In this document: positions 1 to 6,730 of the stretch, piece after piece
Layout: the number at the start of each line of letters is the position of its first letter
Position numbering within the stretch: position 1 is the stretch's first letter
Assembly: GCA_029239545.1 (NCBI GenBank)
Contig: JARBUQ010000022.1
Location: forward strand, 1-17,597
DNA length: 17,597 bases
From: Paenibacillus sp.
Lineage (GTDB): Bacteria > Bacillota > Bacilli > Paenibacillales > NBRC-103111
Reading direction: 5' to 3'
Position numbers and translations under genes: made by a program
Notes under the pieces: model-generated
The model's database searches: none
Told to the model about the DNA's origin: nothing
What the model saw: only the letters and a program-made list of their open reading frames with translations

Positions 1-244
1 TCGGATCAATCTTCGTATCAACAACAAAACTCACTATCTGTTCAGCCTGCTTTGCCGTTAAAGTCTCATTAAGCACCTTGGATAATCGGGCGACCAGTTG
101 CCTAACCTTGACTTTATCCTGCAAATCATACTTGGTGACCCCGTCAAGAACGACTTTCACGCGTTCTTTAACTTGCGGATTTTTCATTTTCAGCTTAACT
201 CTTTCTACAAATTCTCTTTGAATTCCATAATTTTGATAGCTCAT
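1..244 (-). CDS. Stage VI sporulation protein F (SpoVIF/YjcC)-like, partial (3' end beyond window)
   Basis: An open frame of 81 codons starts at the ATG at 242-244 (complement) and runs off the left edge, so the C-terminus is missing. It has a strong ribosome site, GGAGGT at 251-256, six bases before the ATG. The protein begins MSYQNYGIQREF, is rich in Lys/Val/Gln, and has a central stretch KVRQLVARLSKVLNETLTAK followed by a predicted helix. From memory this resembles the VRQLI...SxxAxKPV...IV core of the small SpoVIF family, which acts late in the mother cell during spore coat assembly. No signal peptide or membrane segment is visible. It is separated from recG by a terminator and has a possible sporulation promoter of its own. 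The assignment rests on motif memory, not a search; a generic small sporulation or hypothetical protein is the alternative. Confidence 0.6.
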   Translation of the reverse strand, partial: MSYQNYGIQREFVERVKLKMKNPQVKERVKVVLDGVTKYDLQDKVKVRQLVARLSKVLNETLTAKQAEQIVSFVVDTKIDP

Positions 245-273
245 GTCAGCACCTCCGCAAAAGATCATTATCC

Positions 274-281
274 ATTGTATG
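274..281 (-). promoter_or_regulatory. Possible mother-cell (sigma-E/K-like) -10 box upstream of the SpoVIF-like gene
   Basis: On the minus strand the octamer CATACAAT lies 29 bp upstream of the start codon. It fits the known sigma-E -10 consensus (CATACAHT) exactly and the sigma-K -10 (CATAnnnTA) nearly. No convincing -35 box is visible at the expected distance, so this is only a candidate. It would place the transcription start just upstream of the ribosome site, giving a very short leader. Confidence 0.3.
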
Positions 282-321
282 CGGCATGCGCTCAATTCTT
301 GTCGGTTAAATCCTAATAAAA

Positions 322-375
322 CCAAATCAAAAAGAACCCTTTACTTGGCAACTTGCCTGCCTATCAAGTAAAGGG
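322..375 (-). terminator. Rho-independent terminator after recG
   Basis: A perfect 11-bp inverted repeat, CCCTTTACTTG at 337-347 and CAAGTAAAGGG at 365-375, has a 17-nt loop. On the minus strand it is followed by a T-rich run (TTCTTTTTGATTT) at 336-324. It lies 9 bp after the recG stop codon and closes the asp23-fakA-degV-recG operon. Confidence 0.9.
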
Positions 376-384
376 CCTGTATAG

Positions 385-2457
385 TCAATCCAGAGCTTCT
401 CCTTCCAGCACCTGCTCCCGTCGCAGAAACTCCCGGAGAGTCAGATAGGAAGCATCCGTCCAGAAATCCTCTCGCGCTACGAGCTTGGCTGAATCGTCCC
501 GGGCCAATTCCATCGTCTCAAAATCGCTCATCAAATCGGCTACTCGAAACTCCGGCATTCCGCTTTGCTTCGTTCCGAAGAAATCACCCGGCCCTCGCAG
601 CTCCAAATCTCGCCTCGCAATCTCGAAGCCGTCGTTCGTCTCCGTCATGACCCGCATCCGTTCCTTCGCCGTCTCGTTCTTCGGGTCAGCAATCAGCACG
701 CAATAAGACTGATGCTCGCCACGCCCCACCCTTCCACGCAGCTGATGAAGCTGTGACAAGCCGAAGCGTACAGCATCATAGATTACCATCAGCGTGGCGT
801 TCGGAACGTCTACTCCAACCTCAACTACAGTGGTGGCGACTAACACCTGCACATTGTTCTCCCCGAACTCCCGCATAATCACATCTTTCTCTGCTGTCGT
901 CAGCCGCCCATGCAACAGCCCGACATTGAACTCCGGAAAAGCCTGCCGAAGCTGAGCATGAACATCAAGCGCATTCTGCACATCGAGCTTATCGGACTCC
1001 TCAATCAAGGGACAAATCACATATACCTGCCTTGCTTGCTGCACCTCGCGCCTGATGAAGCCTAATACCCGCTCCAGCATTTCATGCCCGACTGCGTACG
1101 TTTTGATCAACTTCCGTCCCTTGGGCAGCTCGCGCAATGTGGAAACATCCAAGTCTCCAAAAGCCGTTATTGCCAGCGTACGTGGAATCGGTGTAGCGGT
1201 CATAGTCAATACATCTGGATTCAATCCTTTACGTCTAAGAATACTGCGCTGATTAACGCCGAAGCGATGCTGCTCATCGGTCACCACTAATCCAAGCTTA
1301 CGGAACATAACATCTTCCTGAATAAGCGCATGGGTTCCTACAACAACATCAGTCAAACCCATATGTAAAGAAGCGAGCACTTCCCGGCGTTGCTTATCCG
1401 TTAAGCTGCCTGTTAACAACCCAACCTGCATTCCGTAAGGCGCGAACAAGCGCTCGAGAGACCTTTTATGCTGCTCTGCCAAAATCTCGGTCGGGACCAT
1501 TAGAGCGCCTTGTCCACCCGCCTTCACTACAGCATATAACGCAGCAGCGGCAACAACCGTCTTCCCTGCTCCCACATCTCCTTGCAGCAATCGATTCATT
1601 GCATAGGGCTGCTTCAGATCGTGCAAAATTTCTGCTATTACATTTTTCTGAGAATCAGTTAGTGTAAAGGGCAGCCCGCGGACAAACAGCCGTACAACCT
1701 CATTGTCGAAGGAATGAGCCACTCCATCTGATCGCTTGCGTTGTATGGCACGGAAGGCATGCATCTTTAATTGAAAGAAGAAAAGCTCCTCATATACCAT
1801 TCTCCGCCTAGCTTCCAGTCCCGACTCCACTTCATCAGGATGATGCAAGGCATGTACAGCTAACCTTCTAGCCATGAAGCCGTAGGCATTGACGATTTCG
1901 GATGGCAGCACCTCAGGGATCATCATCCCGTACTGCGTCAGCGCTTGGCCAATTGCTTTACGCATCCATGCTTGCGTGATCGTAGCCCCTATGGAATATA
2001 CCGGCTGCAGAGTCCCCGACCTTGCCGAGGATGCACCTGGAAACTCTGAATCTGATACGGTGAGCTGCTTGCGCTGCTGGTCCCACTTTCCGGTTAATAC
2101 AATTTGCTGCCCCGCTATCAGCTTGTCCTTCAGAAAAGGCCGATTGAACCAGACAGCTGTCACAATCTGTGAGCCGCATAACACTCTTATGGACAGCCTG
2201 GATTTACTGCGACCGTATCGTTGGAGCACTGGCTCACTATACAATGCACCTTCAACGGTCACCCTCTCCCCATCCTTAACGTCTGCCAGCTCTCGAATGC
2301 GATAATCCTCGTATCGGAACGGAAAATACTCGATCAGCTGCCCGACCGAGTTAATTCCGAAGGACTCCAGCTCCTTGGCCTTCGGCTGGCTAATTCCTCG
2401 CACTTGAGTGAGCGGCAGCTCATTCAAGTCCAAGCTGAATGTGCTCTGTCCCTTCAT
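385..2457 (-). CDS. recG: ATP-dependent DNA helicase RecG
   Basis: RecG is a monomeric superfamily 2 translocase that remodels stalled forks and branched DNA (Holliday junctions, D-loops, R-loops). The 690-residue protein has the family's usual length (about 680). An N-terminal wedge/OB region covers roughly residues 1-200. Helicase motifs follow in order: Walker A GDVGAGKT at 293-300, DEQH at 394-397, TATPIPRT at 420-427, then VATTVVEVGVDVPNA and the motif VI region QLRGRVGRG. The C-terminus keeps the ARRDLELRGPGDFFGTKQSG block typical of RecG and Mfd. The ATG overlaps the degV stop by 4 bp (ATGA) and has only a weak ribosome site, so translation is probably coupled to degV. It is the last gene of the operon, followed by a strong terminator. 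Confidence 0.97.
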   Translation of the reverse strand: MKGQSTFSLDLNELPLTQVRGISQPKAKELESFGINSVGQLIEYFPFRYEDYRIRELADVKDGERVTVEGALYSEPVLQRYGRSKSRLSIRVLCGSQIVTAVWFNRPFLKDKLIAGQQIVLTGKWDQQRKQLTVSDSEFPGASSARSGTLQPVYSIGATITQAWMRKAIGQALTQYGMMIPEVLPSEIVNAYGFMARRLAVHALHHPDEVESGLEARRRMVYEELFFFQLKMHAFRAIQRKRSDGVAHSFDNEVVRLFVRGLPFTLTDSQKNVIAEILHDLKQPYAMNRLLQGDVGAGKTVVAAAALYAVVKAGGQGALMVPTEILAEQHKRSLERLFAPYGMQVGLLTGSLTDKQRREVLASLHMGLTDVVVGTHALIQEDVMFRKLGLVVTDEQHRFGVNQRSILRRKGLNPDVLTMTATPIPRTLAITAFGDLDVSTLRELPKGRKLIKTYAVGHEMLERVLGFIRREVQQARQVYVICPLIEESDKLDVQNALDVHAQLRQAFPEFNVGLLHGRLTTAEKDVIMREFGENNVQVLVATTVVEVGVDVPNATLMVIYDAVRFGLSQLHQLRGRVGRGEHQSYCVLIADPKNETAKERMRVMTETNDGFEIARRDLELRGPGDFFGTKQSGMPEFRVADLMSDFETMELARDDSAKLVAREDFWTDASYLTLREFLRREQVLEGEALD

Positions 2458-3317
2458 CGTGCCCGAGTGATGAACACGGCTAACGCGCCAGGGCCAGTGT
2501 GCGTTCCAACTACGGGACCAATCGTAGTGAAATTCGTTTCCGTAATATTCAGCTGTCCTTGCAGTTGCTGGGCAAATTCCTTCACTGTTTCGGAGGCTTT
2601 GGCTTGGGCAATAGTTGCAATCAATTCCGTATCGCCGAATTCCTCCTTAAGCAGCTCTATAATTCGAGCAATTGCCTTCTTCTGACCGCGAACCTTGTCC
2701 ACAGGTGCAACCTGTCCTTCAGAATCAATCGTTAAAATTGGTTTAATATTGAGGAGCGAGCCAAGAACGGCTGACGCCTTTCCGATTCGGCCGCCTTTCT
2801 GCAAATATTCCAACGTATCCACCAAAAAATAAATTTTGGTGCCTGCACGCAAATCTTGAACAAGCTCCACAATCTCTTGCTTGCTCTTCCCCTCTCGGGC
2901 TGCTCTAGCAGCAGCTACAACAAGCATTCCGATTCCGTAAGATGCCGACTTGGAGTCGATTACCGTTACATCAACCTGCTCCTCTAAGAGAGACTTGGCT
3001 AATACAGCCGATTGGTACGTTCCGCTCATAGCAGCAGACAAAGTGATCGCGATCACTTCTGCATCCGCAGACTGCTGCTGGCTCTCAGTTCCTTTGTAAG
3101 CCTCAAGGAAATCAACAGGGGAGGGCTGAGACGTCGTTGGCAGCCTGGGAGCAGCAACAAGCTTGTCATAGAACTGCTCGGCCTGAATCGTTACTGCATC
3201 ATAATACGTCTCGGTGTCGAAATGAACCTTAAGCGGCACCATCTCAATGCCATACTCCTTACGGACCGACTCAGGAATGTCTGCCGTGCTGTCGGTTAAG
3301 ATCCGAATGTTAGCCAT
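2454..3317 (-). CDS. DegV family fatty-acid-binding protein (FakB-type)
   Basis: DegV/FakB proteins bind a fatty acid and present it to FakA for phosphorylation to acyl-phosphate, which enters phospholipid synthesis through PlsX/PlsY. With the start chosen here the protein has 287 residues, normal for the family. Visible hallmarks are the N-terminal RILTDSTADIP, the lipid-site motif TTSQPSP at about 61-67, and AMSGTYQSA at about 96-104, all expected near the carboxylate of the bound acyl chain. I chose the ATG at 3317 because GGGGGAA sits six bases upstream; an in-frame ATG at 3332 would add MGELN but has a poor ribosome site. It lies 55 bp after fakA and overlaps recG by 4 bp. B. subtilis carries sdaAB/sdaAA at this position (from memory), so the partner gene has been placed directly behind its kinase. 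Ligand specificity cannot be read from sequence. Confidence 0.93.
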   Translation of the reverse strand: MANIRILTDSTADIPESVRKEYGIEMVPLKVHFDTETYYDAVTIQAEQFYDKLVAAPRLPTTSQPSPVDFLEAYKGTESQQQSADAEVIAITLSAAMSGTYQSAVLAKSLLEEQVDVTVIDSKSASYGIGMLVVAAARAAREGKSKQEIVELVQDLRAGTKIYFLVDTLEYLQKGGRIGKASAVLGSLLNIKPILTIDSEGQVAPVDKVRGQKKAIARIIELLKEEFGDTELIATIAQAKASETVKEFAQQLQGQLNITETNFTTIGPVVGTHTGPGALAVFITRAR

Positions 3318-3323
3318 ATTCAG

Positions 3324-3330
3324 TTCCCCC
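3324..3330 (-). promoter_or_regulatory. Ribosome binding site deciding the degV start
   Basis: GGGGGAA on the minus strand, six bases before the ATG at 3317. It overlaps the alternative upstream ATG at 3332, which makes that alternative unlikely. Confidence 0.7.
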
Positions 3331-3372
3331 ATTCGAATTCATCTTCTTGATTCATGCTCAATCCCGCAACCA

Positions 3373-5202
3373 TTATTCAACTGCCATTATATAATAATAC
3401 AGCGGTTGTCCGCCGTGATGTACCTCAACCTCGGCATTCGGGTATTCCTGATCCAACCAGTCAACAAGCTCACTTGTTGTATGCTCCGATGCATCTTCCC
3501 CTGCAAGGATCGTAATAATCTCTCCACCCTCTGATGTCATGGAGGCCAGCAGTGCTTGACAGGTCTGCTGCAGACTCGGTGTTGACGTTACAATCTTGCT
3601 GTTGTGTATCCCCAGATAATCTCCTTCTTTTATGTCGAGACCATCTATCTGAGAATCACGCACAGCGTAAGTGACTTGCCCAGACTGAACACCGGAGATT
3701 GCCTTAAGCATCGCTTCAGTATTTTTCGCTGTATCCAATTTATCCTGAAAAGCCAGTAGAGCAGACATTCCTTGCGGAATGGTCTTGGAAGGGATCACGA
3801 TCACTTCCTTATCAACCAGCTCCTTAGCTTGCTGGGCAGCCATAATAATATTGGAGTTATTTGGAAGAACGAAAACCGTTCTTGCAGATATGTGCTGTAC
3901 AGCCTTCACGATATCTTCCGTGCTCGGATTCATCGTTTGTCCCCCCGAAAGCACAACGTCCGCACCAAGACTCTCAAGAATAGCGGCAATGCCTCCTCCC
4001 ATAGAGACGGCTACAAAGCCATAGGGAGTGCTCGTATCAGCATGATTAGCTGTCGTCTTGTTAGGGACAGAAGCGATCGATGCGTTCATTCCTCCGCCAG
4101 CTGAAGCCCCTGTTCTGTCTGAGGACTCTTGTCTGCTGCGCGATCCTGCCTCCACCGCTGCATCTTCCACCAGCAGGTGGGTATGCTGCTCACGCATATT
4201 CTCAATCTTAATCTTGATAAGATCCCCGTATCGTTGCGCCAGTGTAAGAACATCGCCTGGAAGCTCTGCATGCAGATGCACTTTAACAAGATCGTCATCA
4301 GCCACAACAAGGACAGAATCCCCGTGCTTCTCAAGCTCTGCCCGAAAGCCCAATTCATCAAATACCCAATCCGCGGACTTGCCTTCAATCAACTGAATCA
4401 TGAATTCAGTACAGTAGCCGAATTCAATATCGTCAGTTGATAATTGAGCCTGCGCACTGCCCGTCGGCATATGGACGGCTTGATTATGCAGCGAATAAAC
4501 AGTACTTGAGTGTGCTGATCCAGCTGCTGCTCCGGCTGCAGAAGTCTCTGCAGTTAAAGGAAGTTCCCGGGAGCTGTCAGCCCCTTTCAATGAGGCTACG
4601 AACCCTTCATAAATACATACCAGCCCTTGCCCGCCGGCATCTACTACTCCTACCTGCTTGAGCACAGGGAGCTGATCTGGTGTTCGGGCCAGCGCCTCTT
4701 TTGCTTTATTCAATACTTCGACCATTAATTCCAACACATCGATGTTGCGTCTGGCAACAACCGTTGCATGCTTGGCTGCTTCTCTGGCTACTGTTAGAAT
4801 CGTTCCCTCAACAGGTTTCACAACCGCCTTATAGGCGGTATCTACCCCATTCTGGAGGCCGGCAGCCACTTGCTGGGCATTCACCTCTCCATGCTCCGCA
4901 ATAGACTTAGCCAACCCCCGGAACAGTTGTGACAAAATTACGCCCGAGTTCCCGCGCGCACCCATAAGAAGTCCTTTTGACAATGCCTCTGCGGACTTTC
5001 CAATATGAGAGGAAGTTTTTCTCTTAAGCTCCTCTACTCCTGAGGTCAAGGTCAAATTCATGTTAGTACCGGTATCTCCGTCAGGAACAGGAAATACATT
5101 CAACGCATTGACCATACCTACATTCGCGTTTAAATTATGTGCCCCGACCAATACCATCTGGGTGAAATCTGACCCGTTTATCCAATTAAAGCGCTTACTC
5201 AA
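3373..5202 (-). CDS. fakA: Fatty acid kinase FakA (YloV, DhaL/Dak2-domain protein)
   Basis: FakA is the ATP-binding subunit of fatty acid kinase; it phosphorylates fatty acids held by DegV/FakB proteins. Residues 1-200 form a DhaL (Dak2) kinase domain, with the nucleotide/Mg site FPVPDGDTGTNM at about 37-48 (metal-ligating Asp41, Asp43) and LLMGARGNSGVILSQ at about 78-92. A middle domain begins near FGYCTEFMIQ (261-270), and the C-terminal YloV-type domain starts around residue 393. Two low-complexity Ala/Ser/Thr-rich linkers, about 208-256 and 347-392, separate the three parts and explain the 609-residue length (about 550 in B. subtilis YloV, from memory). The start codon is TTG, supported by AGGAAGGGG at 5211-5219 and the family N-terminus. 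It begins 15 bp after the Asp23-family gene and is followed by its likely partner degV. Confidence 0.93.
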   Translation of the reverse strand: MSKRFNWINGSDFTQMVLVGAHNLNANVGMVNALNVFPVPDGDTGTNMNLTLTSGVEELKRKTSSHIGKSAEALSKGLLMGARGNSGVILSQLFRGLAKSIAEHGEVNAQQVAAGLQNGVDTAYKAVVKPVEGTILTVAREAAKHATVVARRNIDVLELMVEVLNKAKEALARTPDQLPVLKQVGVVDAGGQGLVCIYEGFVASLKGADSSRELPLTAETSAAGAAAGSAHSSTVYSLHNQAVHMPTGSAQAQLSTDDIEFGYCTEFMIQLIEGKSADWVFDELGFRAELEKHGDSVLVVADDDLVKVHLHAELPGDVLTLAQRYGDLIKIKIENMREQHTHLLVEDAAVEAGSRSRQESSDRTGASAGGGMNASIASVPNKTTANHADTSTPYGFVAVSMGGGIAAILESLGADVVLSGGQTMNPSTEDIVKAVQHISARTVFVLPNNSNIIMAAQQAKELVDKEVIVIPSKTIPQGMSALLAFQDKLDTAKNTEAMLKAISGVQSGQVTYAVRDSQIDGLDIKEGDYLGIHNSKIVTSTPSLQQTCQALLASMTSEGGEIITILAGEDASEHTTSELVDWLDQEYPNAEVEVHHGGQPLYYYIMAVE

Positions 5203-5210
5203 GAAAAAAT

Positions 5211-5219
5211 CCCCTTCCT
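5211..5219 (-). promoter_or_regulatory. Ribosome binding site supporting a TTG start of fakA
   Basis: AGGAAGGGG on the minus strand, eight bases before the TTG at 5202. No ATG occurs in frame until residue 16, inside the conserved domain, so the TTG is the likely start. Confidence 0.75.
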
Positions 5220-5577
5220 ATCGCGAAACTCGGACGCCCTGTACAATTATATTTACGAAATCGACGCGAAGTCCGACTATTTCATTCATGACGTATTTGA
5301 CCTTGGACTGCACGTTGTGTGCTACCTCGGAAATCTTGGTCCCATAACTTACAACTATATAAAGGTCTATATGTACCTGCTCCTGCTCAGTCCGCACCTC
5401 TACTCCGCGGCTTAAATTCTCCCGCCCAAGCAGCTCAGCGATACCGTCCTTCAGCTGTTTGCGTGATGCCATGCCAACAAGCCCGTAACAATCCAAAGCC
5501 GCTGAACCGGCTAATACGGCAATCACATCATTCGAAATGTGTACACTTCCCAAATCACTCTTGATTTGCACCGGCAT
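5218..5577 (-). CDS. Asp23/Gls24 family envelope stress protein (YloU-like)
   Basis: This 119-residue protein belongs to the Asp23/Gls24 family, small cytoplasmic proteins tied to cell envelope stress and lipid homeostasis; YloU always precedes YloV/FakA in Bacillus-type operons. Family signatures are GSVHISNDVIAVLAGSAAL near the N-terminus, YGLVGMAS, and VSYGTKISEVAHNVQSKVKY in the C-terminal half, ending VNIIVQGVRV. No signal or membrane segment is present. An ATG at 5583 would add Met-Ile, but AAAGG directly abuts it. The ATG at 5577 has AAAGG six bases upstream and gives the usual MPVQIK-type start. It is the first gene of the asp23-fakA-degV-recG operon, behind a good sigma-A promoter. 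Its exact biochemical role is unknown. Confidence 0.93.
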   Translation of the reverse strand: MPVQIKSDLGSVHISNDVIAVLAGSAALDCYGLVGMASRKQLKDGIAELLGRENLSRGVEVRTEQEQVHIDLYIVVSYGTKISEVAHNVQSKVKYVMNEIVGLRVDFVNIIVQGVRVSR

Positions 5578-5583
5578 GATCAT

Positions 5584-5590
5584 CCTTTCC
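5584..5590 (-). promoter_or_regulatory. Ribosome binding site deciding the asp23/yloU start
   Basis: GGAAAGG on the minus strand lies six bases before the ATG at 5577. It touches the alternative ATG at 5583 with no spacer, so the downstream start is favoured. Confidence 0.65.
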
Positions 5591-5665
5591 GAGCATCTAA
5601 AATGGCTATATGGCTGCTTCCCACAATAAGCTGGACATAAGCTTCATGTTAGCTATTTTCATTTT

Positions 5666-5694
5666 ACTATAATCGACCTAAGAAATAAATGCAA
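5666..5694 (-). promoter_or_regulatory. Sigma-A-type promoter of the asp23-fakA-degV-recG operon
   Basis: On the minus strand the -35 box TTGCAT (5689-5694) and -10 box TATAGT (5666-5671) are separated by exactly 17 bp. The predicted transcription start, near 5659, leaves a leader of about 80 nt before the ATG at 5577. Confidence 0.75.
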
Positions 5695-5712
5695 CTGATG
5701 CTTCTCTTTTCA

Positions 5713-5742
5713 TTGACTACCTGAAAGCGGTTATGCTATTAT
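5713..5742 (+). promoter_or_regulatory. Sigma-A-type promoter of rpmB (extended -10)
   Basis: -35 box TTGACT at 5713-5718, an 18-bp spacer, then TATTAT at 5737-5742 preceded by TGC, forming an extended -10. Transcription should start near 5749, with a leader of about 58 nt. It diverges from the asp23 promoter; the two -35 boxes are 18 bp apart and may influence each other. Confidence 0.75.
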
Positions 5743-5806
5743 ATTAAAGTATGTTTTCGGAATAATATCGGCTGTACTTGAAGTTACGGTTAGGAGGTGT
5801 TTTAAT

Positions 5807-5995
5807 ATGTCCCGCAAATGCTTTATTACAGGAAAAGGCCCTCACCAAGGCAATAACGTTTCCCATGCTAACAACAAGACCAAGCGCACTTGGGGAGTGA
5901 ACGTACAAAAGGTACGCATCCTCGTGGACGGTAAACCGAAGCGCGTGTATGTGAGCACTCGTGCACTGAAGTCCGGCAAACTCGTTCGTGTGTAA
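5807..5995 (+). CDS. rpmB: 50S ribosomal protein L28
   Basis: L28 is a small basic protein of the large ribosomal subunit. The 62-residue sequence begins MSRKCFITGKGP and carries the family blocks GNNVSHANNKTKRTW, NVQKVRILVDGKPKRVYVS and the C-terminal ALKSGKLVRV. Only one Cys (Cys5) is present, so it is the form without the four-Cys zinc ribbon. A near-perfect ribosome site, AGGAGGTG at 5792-5799, precedes the ATG by seven bases. It is the only plus-strand gene in the window, monocistronic, with its own promoter and terminator. This orientation, opposite to its neighbours, matches B. subtilis, where rpmB sits between spoVM and yloU. Confidence 0.98.
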   Translation: MSRKCFITGKGPHQGNNVSHANNKTKRTWGVNVQKVRILVDGKPKRVYVSTRALKSGKLVRV

Positions 5996-6030
5996 TTTAT
6001 GCTGACGGCTCAACCGAACCATGCATAGAC

Positions 6031-6062
6031 AAAAAGCACCTTCTTGGGAGGTGCTTTTTTTT
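6031..6062 (+). terminator. Rho-independent terminator of rpmB, possibly bidirectional
   Basis: An 11-bp inverted repeat, AAAAAGCACCT at 6031-6041 and AGGTGCTTTTT at 6049-6059, with a 7-nt loop and continuing into eight T residues. The opposite strand also ends in five T residues, so it may weakly stop the convergent spoVM transcript as well. Confidence 0.92.
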
Positions 6063-6099
6063 GCGTTGGAATTCCCTGGTTCAAGCCAAGAGAATCCAT

Positions 6100-6146
6100 T
6101 TAACCCACATCTCGCATGGGGTTTGAGTGCGAAATGCGGGATTTAA
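6100..6146. repeat. Palindromic intergenic repeat, copy A
   Basis: Imperfect inverted repeat in the convergent gap between rpmB and spoVM. The arm CCCACATCTCGC (6104-6115) pairs with GCGAAATGCGGG (6129-6140) at 10 of 12 positions around a 13-nt loop; the flanks TTAA and TTTAA extend the symmetry. No T-run follows on either strand, so it is not an obvious terminator. Its right arm GTGCGAAATGCGGGATTTAA resembles that of a second copy at 12374-12419. Confidence 0.6.
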
Positions 6147-6204
6147 GTATTGCTGGATATGAATACATGAATTTGGACGGTCGAACTTAAGTCCTATGTT
6201 GGAA

Positions 6205-6285
6205 TTAGTTTTTGCTAAAGGAACCAAGAATGGCCTTCACGAAACCGCCCAAAAATTTTGGTAGCTTGATCGTATAAAATTTCAC
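6205..6285 (-). CDS. spoVM: Stage V sporulation protein M (SpoVM)
   Basis: SpoVM is a 26-residue amphipathic helix made in the mother cell. It recognises the convex forespore surface, anchors the coat ATPase SpoIVA there and interacts with the FtsH protease; it is needed for both coat and cortex. The frame encodes MKFYTIKLPKFLGG followed by FVKAILGSFSKN, which differs from the B. subtilis peptide as I recall it at only five positions (21 of 26 identical). Pro9, important for shallow membrane insertion, is kept. The start codon is GTG at 6283-6285, behind a very strong ribosome site, AAGGAGGGG at 6291-6299. The position between rpe and rpmB also matches Bacillus. A sporulation promoter is expected in 6300-6378, but only a weak candidate is visible (TGAATA, then CTTACGG 17 bp on). 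Its short length makes it easy to miss. Confidence 0.95.
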   Translation of the reverse strand: MKFYTIKLPKFLGGFVKAILGSFSKN

Positions 6286-6290
6286 CTCTA

Positions 6291-6299
6291 CCCCTCCTT
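6291..6299 (-). promoter_or_regulatory. Strong ribosome binding site of spoVM
   Basis: AAGGAGGGG on the minus strand, five bases before the GTG start. Its strength supports translation of this very short frame from a non-ATG codon. Confidence 0.85.
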
Positions 6300-6377
6300 A
6301 AGCATTCACGAAGTAATACACCCCGTAAGCTTCATTTATTCCATCTTATTCACGACAAGGAGCAAATGTGCCTGCCC

Positions 6378-6420
6378 ACAAAAGAAAAATAACTACATAC
6401 CCTCAGGGCTTGTAGTTATT
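6378..6420 (-). terminator. Rho-independent terminator of the priA-rpe operon
   Basis: Inverted repeat AATAACTAC (6388-6396) and GTAGTTATT (6412-6420) with an inner CCC/GGG pair forms a long hairpin. On the minus strand it runs into TTTTTCTTTT. It lies about 30 bp after the stop of the small membrane protein gene and separates the operon from spoVM, which must therefore have its own promoter. Confidence 0.88.
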
Positions 6421-6451
6421 AGTATGCCTTTGCTTGCGCAAACATGTCACA

Positions 6452-6730
6452 TCATTGTTCCATATTAAGGCCAGGCGGCTCCAGATTAAAGAAAGGAATT
6501 TTGCCCACGATTACATAAAATACCGTTAAGATGAAATAAAACACGATAGAGACTAGTACAAAATTAATTCGCATCCATTTGGATTCGAATTTTTTGAAAA
6601 AATAAATGCCTATAAACAATGCACCCAGGGAGTAAATATAGCGGAATATCGAAAATTCACTCCAGGAGAAAATCAGCAGTAAATGACCTGCCAAGAAACT
6701 CCACAATATCAGACTTAATGTCTTGATCAT
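6452..6730 (-). CDS. Small membrane protein of unknown function, three predicted helices
   Basis: I do not recognise this 92-residue protein. It has three clear hydrophobic segments, about residues 4-22, 28-45 and 55-76, separated by short loops; the second loop is basic (KKFESKWMR). It ends in a soluble tail with Pro-Pro-Gly (NLEPPGLNMEQ). No signal-peptidase site or cysteine is seen. The ATG overlaps the rpe stop by 4 bp (ATGA), and a GAGGAG 11 bases upstream may serve as ribosome site, so it is likely co-translated with rpe. It is the last gene before the operon terminator, occupying the slot of thiN in B. subtilis (from memory). Its codon use and hydrophobic pattern look like a genuine protein, but no function can be inferred. 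Confidence 0.75.
   Translation of the reverse strand: MIKTLSLILWSFLAGHLLLIFSWSEFSIFRYIYSLGALFIGIYFFKKFESKWMRINFVLVSIVFYFILTVFYVIVGKIPFFNLEPPGLNMEQ

Noticed and set aside
98..316. A 72-codon plus-strand open frame at the left end
   Set aside because: It lies antisense to the SpoVIF-like gene, which has a strong ribosome site and a plausible protein. The plus-strand translation has no recognisable features.
3320..3355. An 11-codon frame (MNQEDEFEWGN) between fakA and degV on the minus strand, ending just before the degV ATG
   Set aside because: It could be a small leader peptide, but its ribosome site is only moderate and nothing shows conservation, so chance is the better explanation.
5744..6022. 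A 92-codon minus-strand open frame across rpmB
   Set aside because: It is the antisense shadow of the clearly identified L28 gene and its upstream region.
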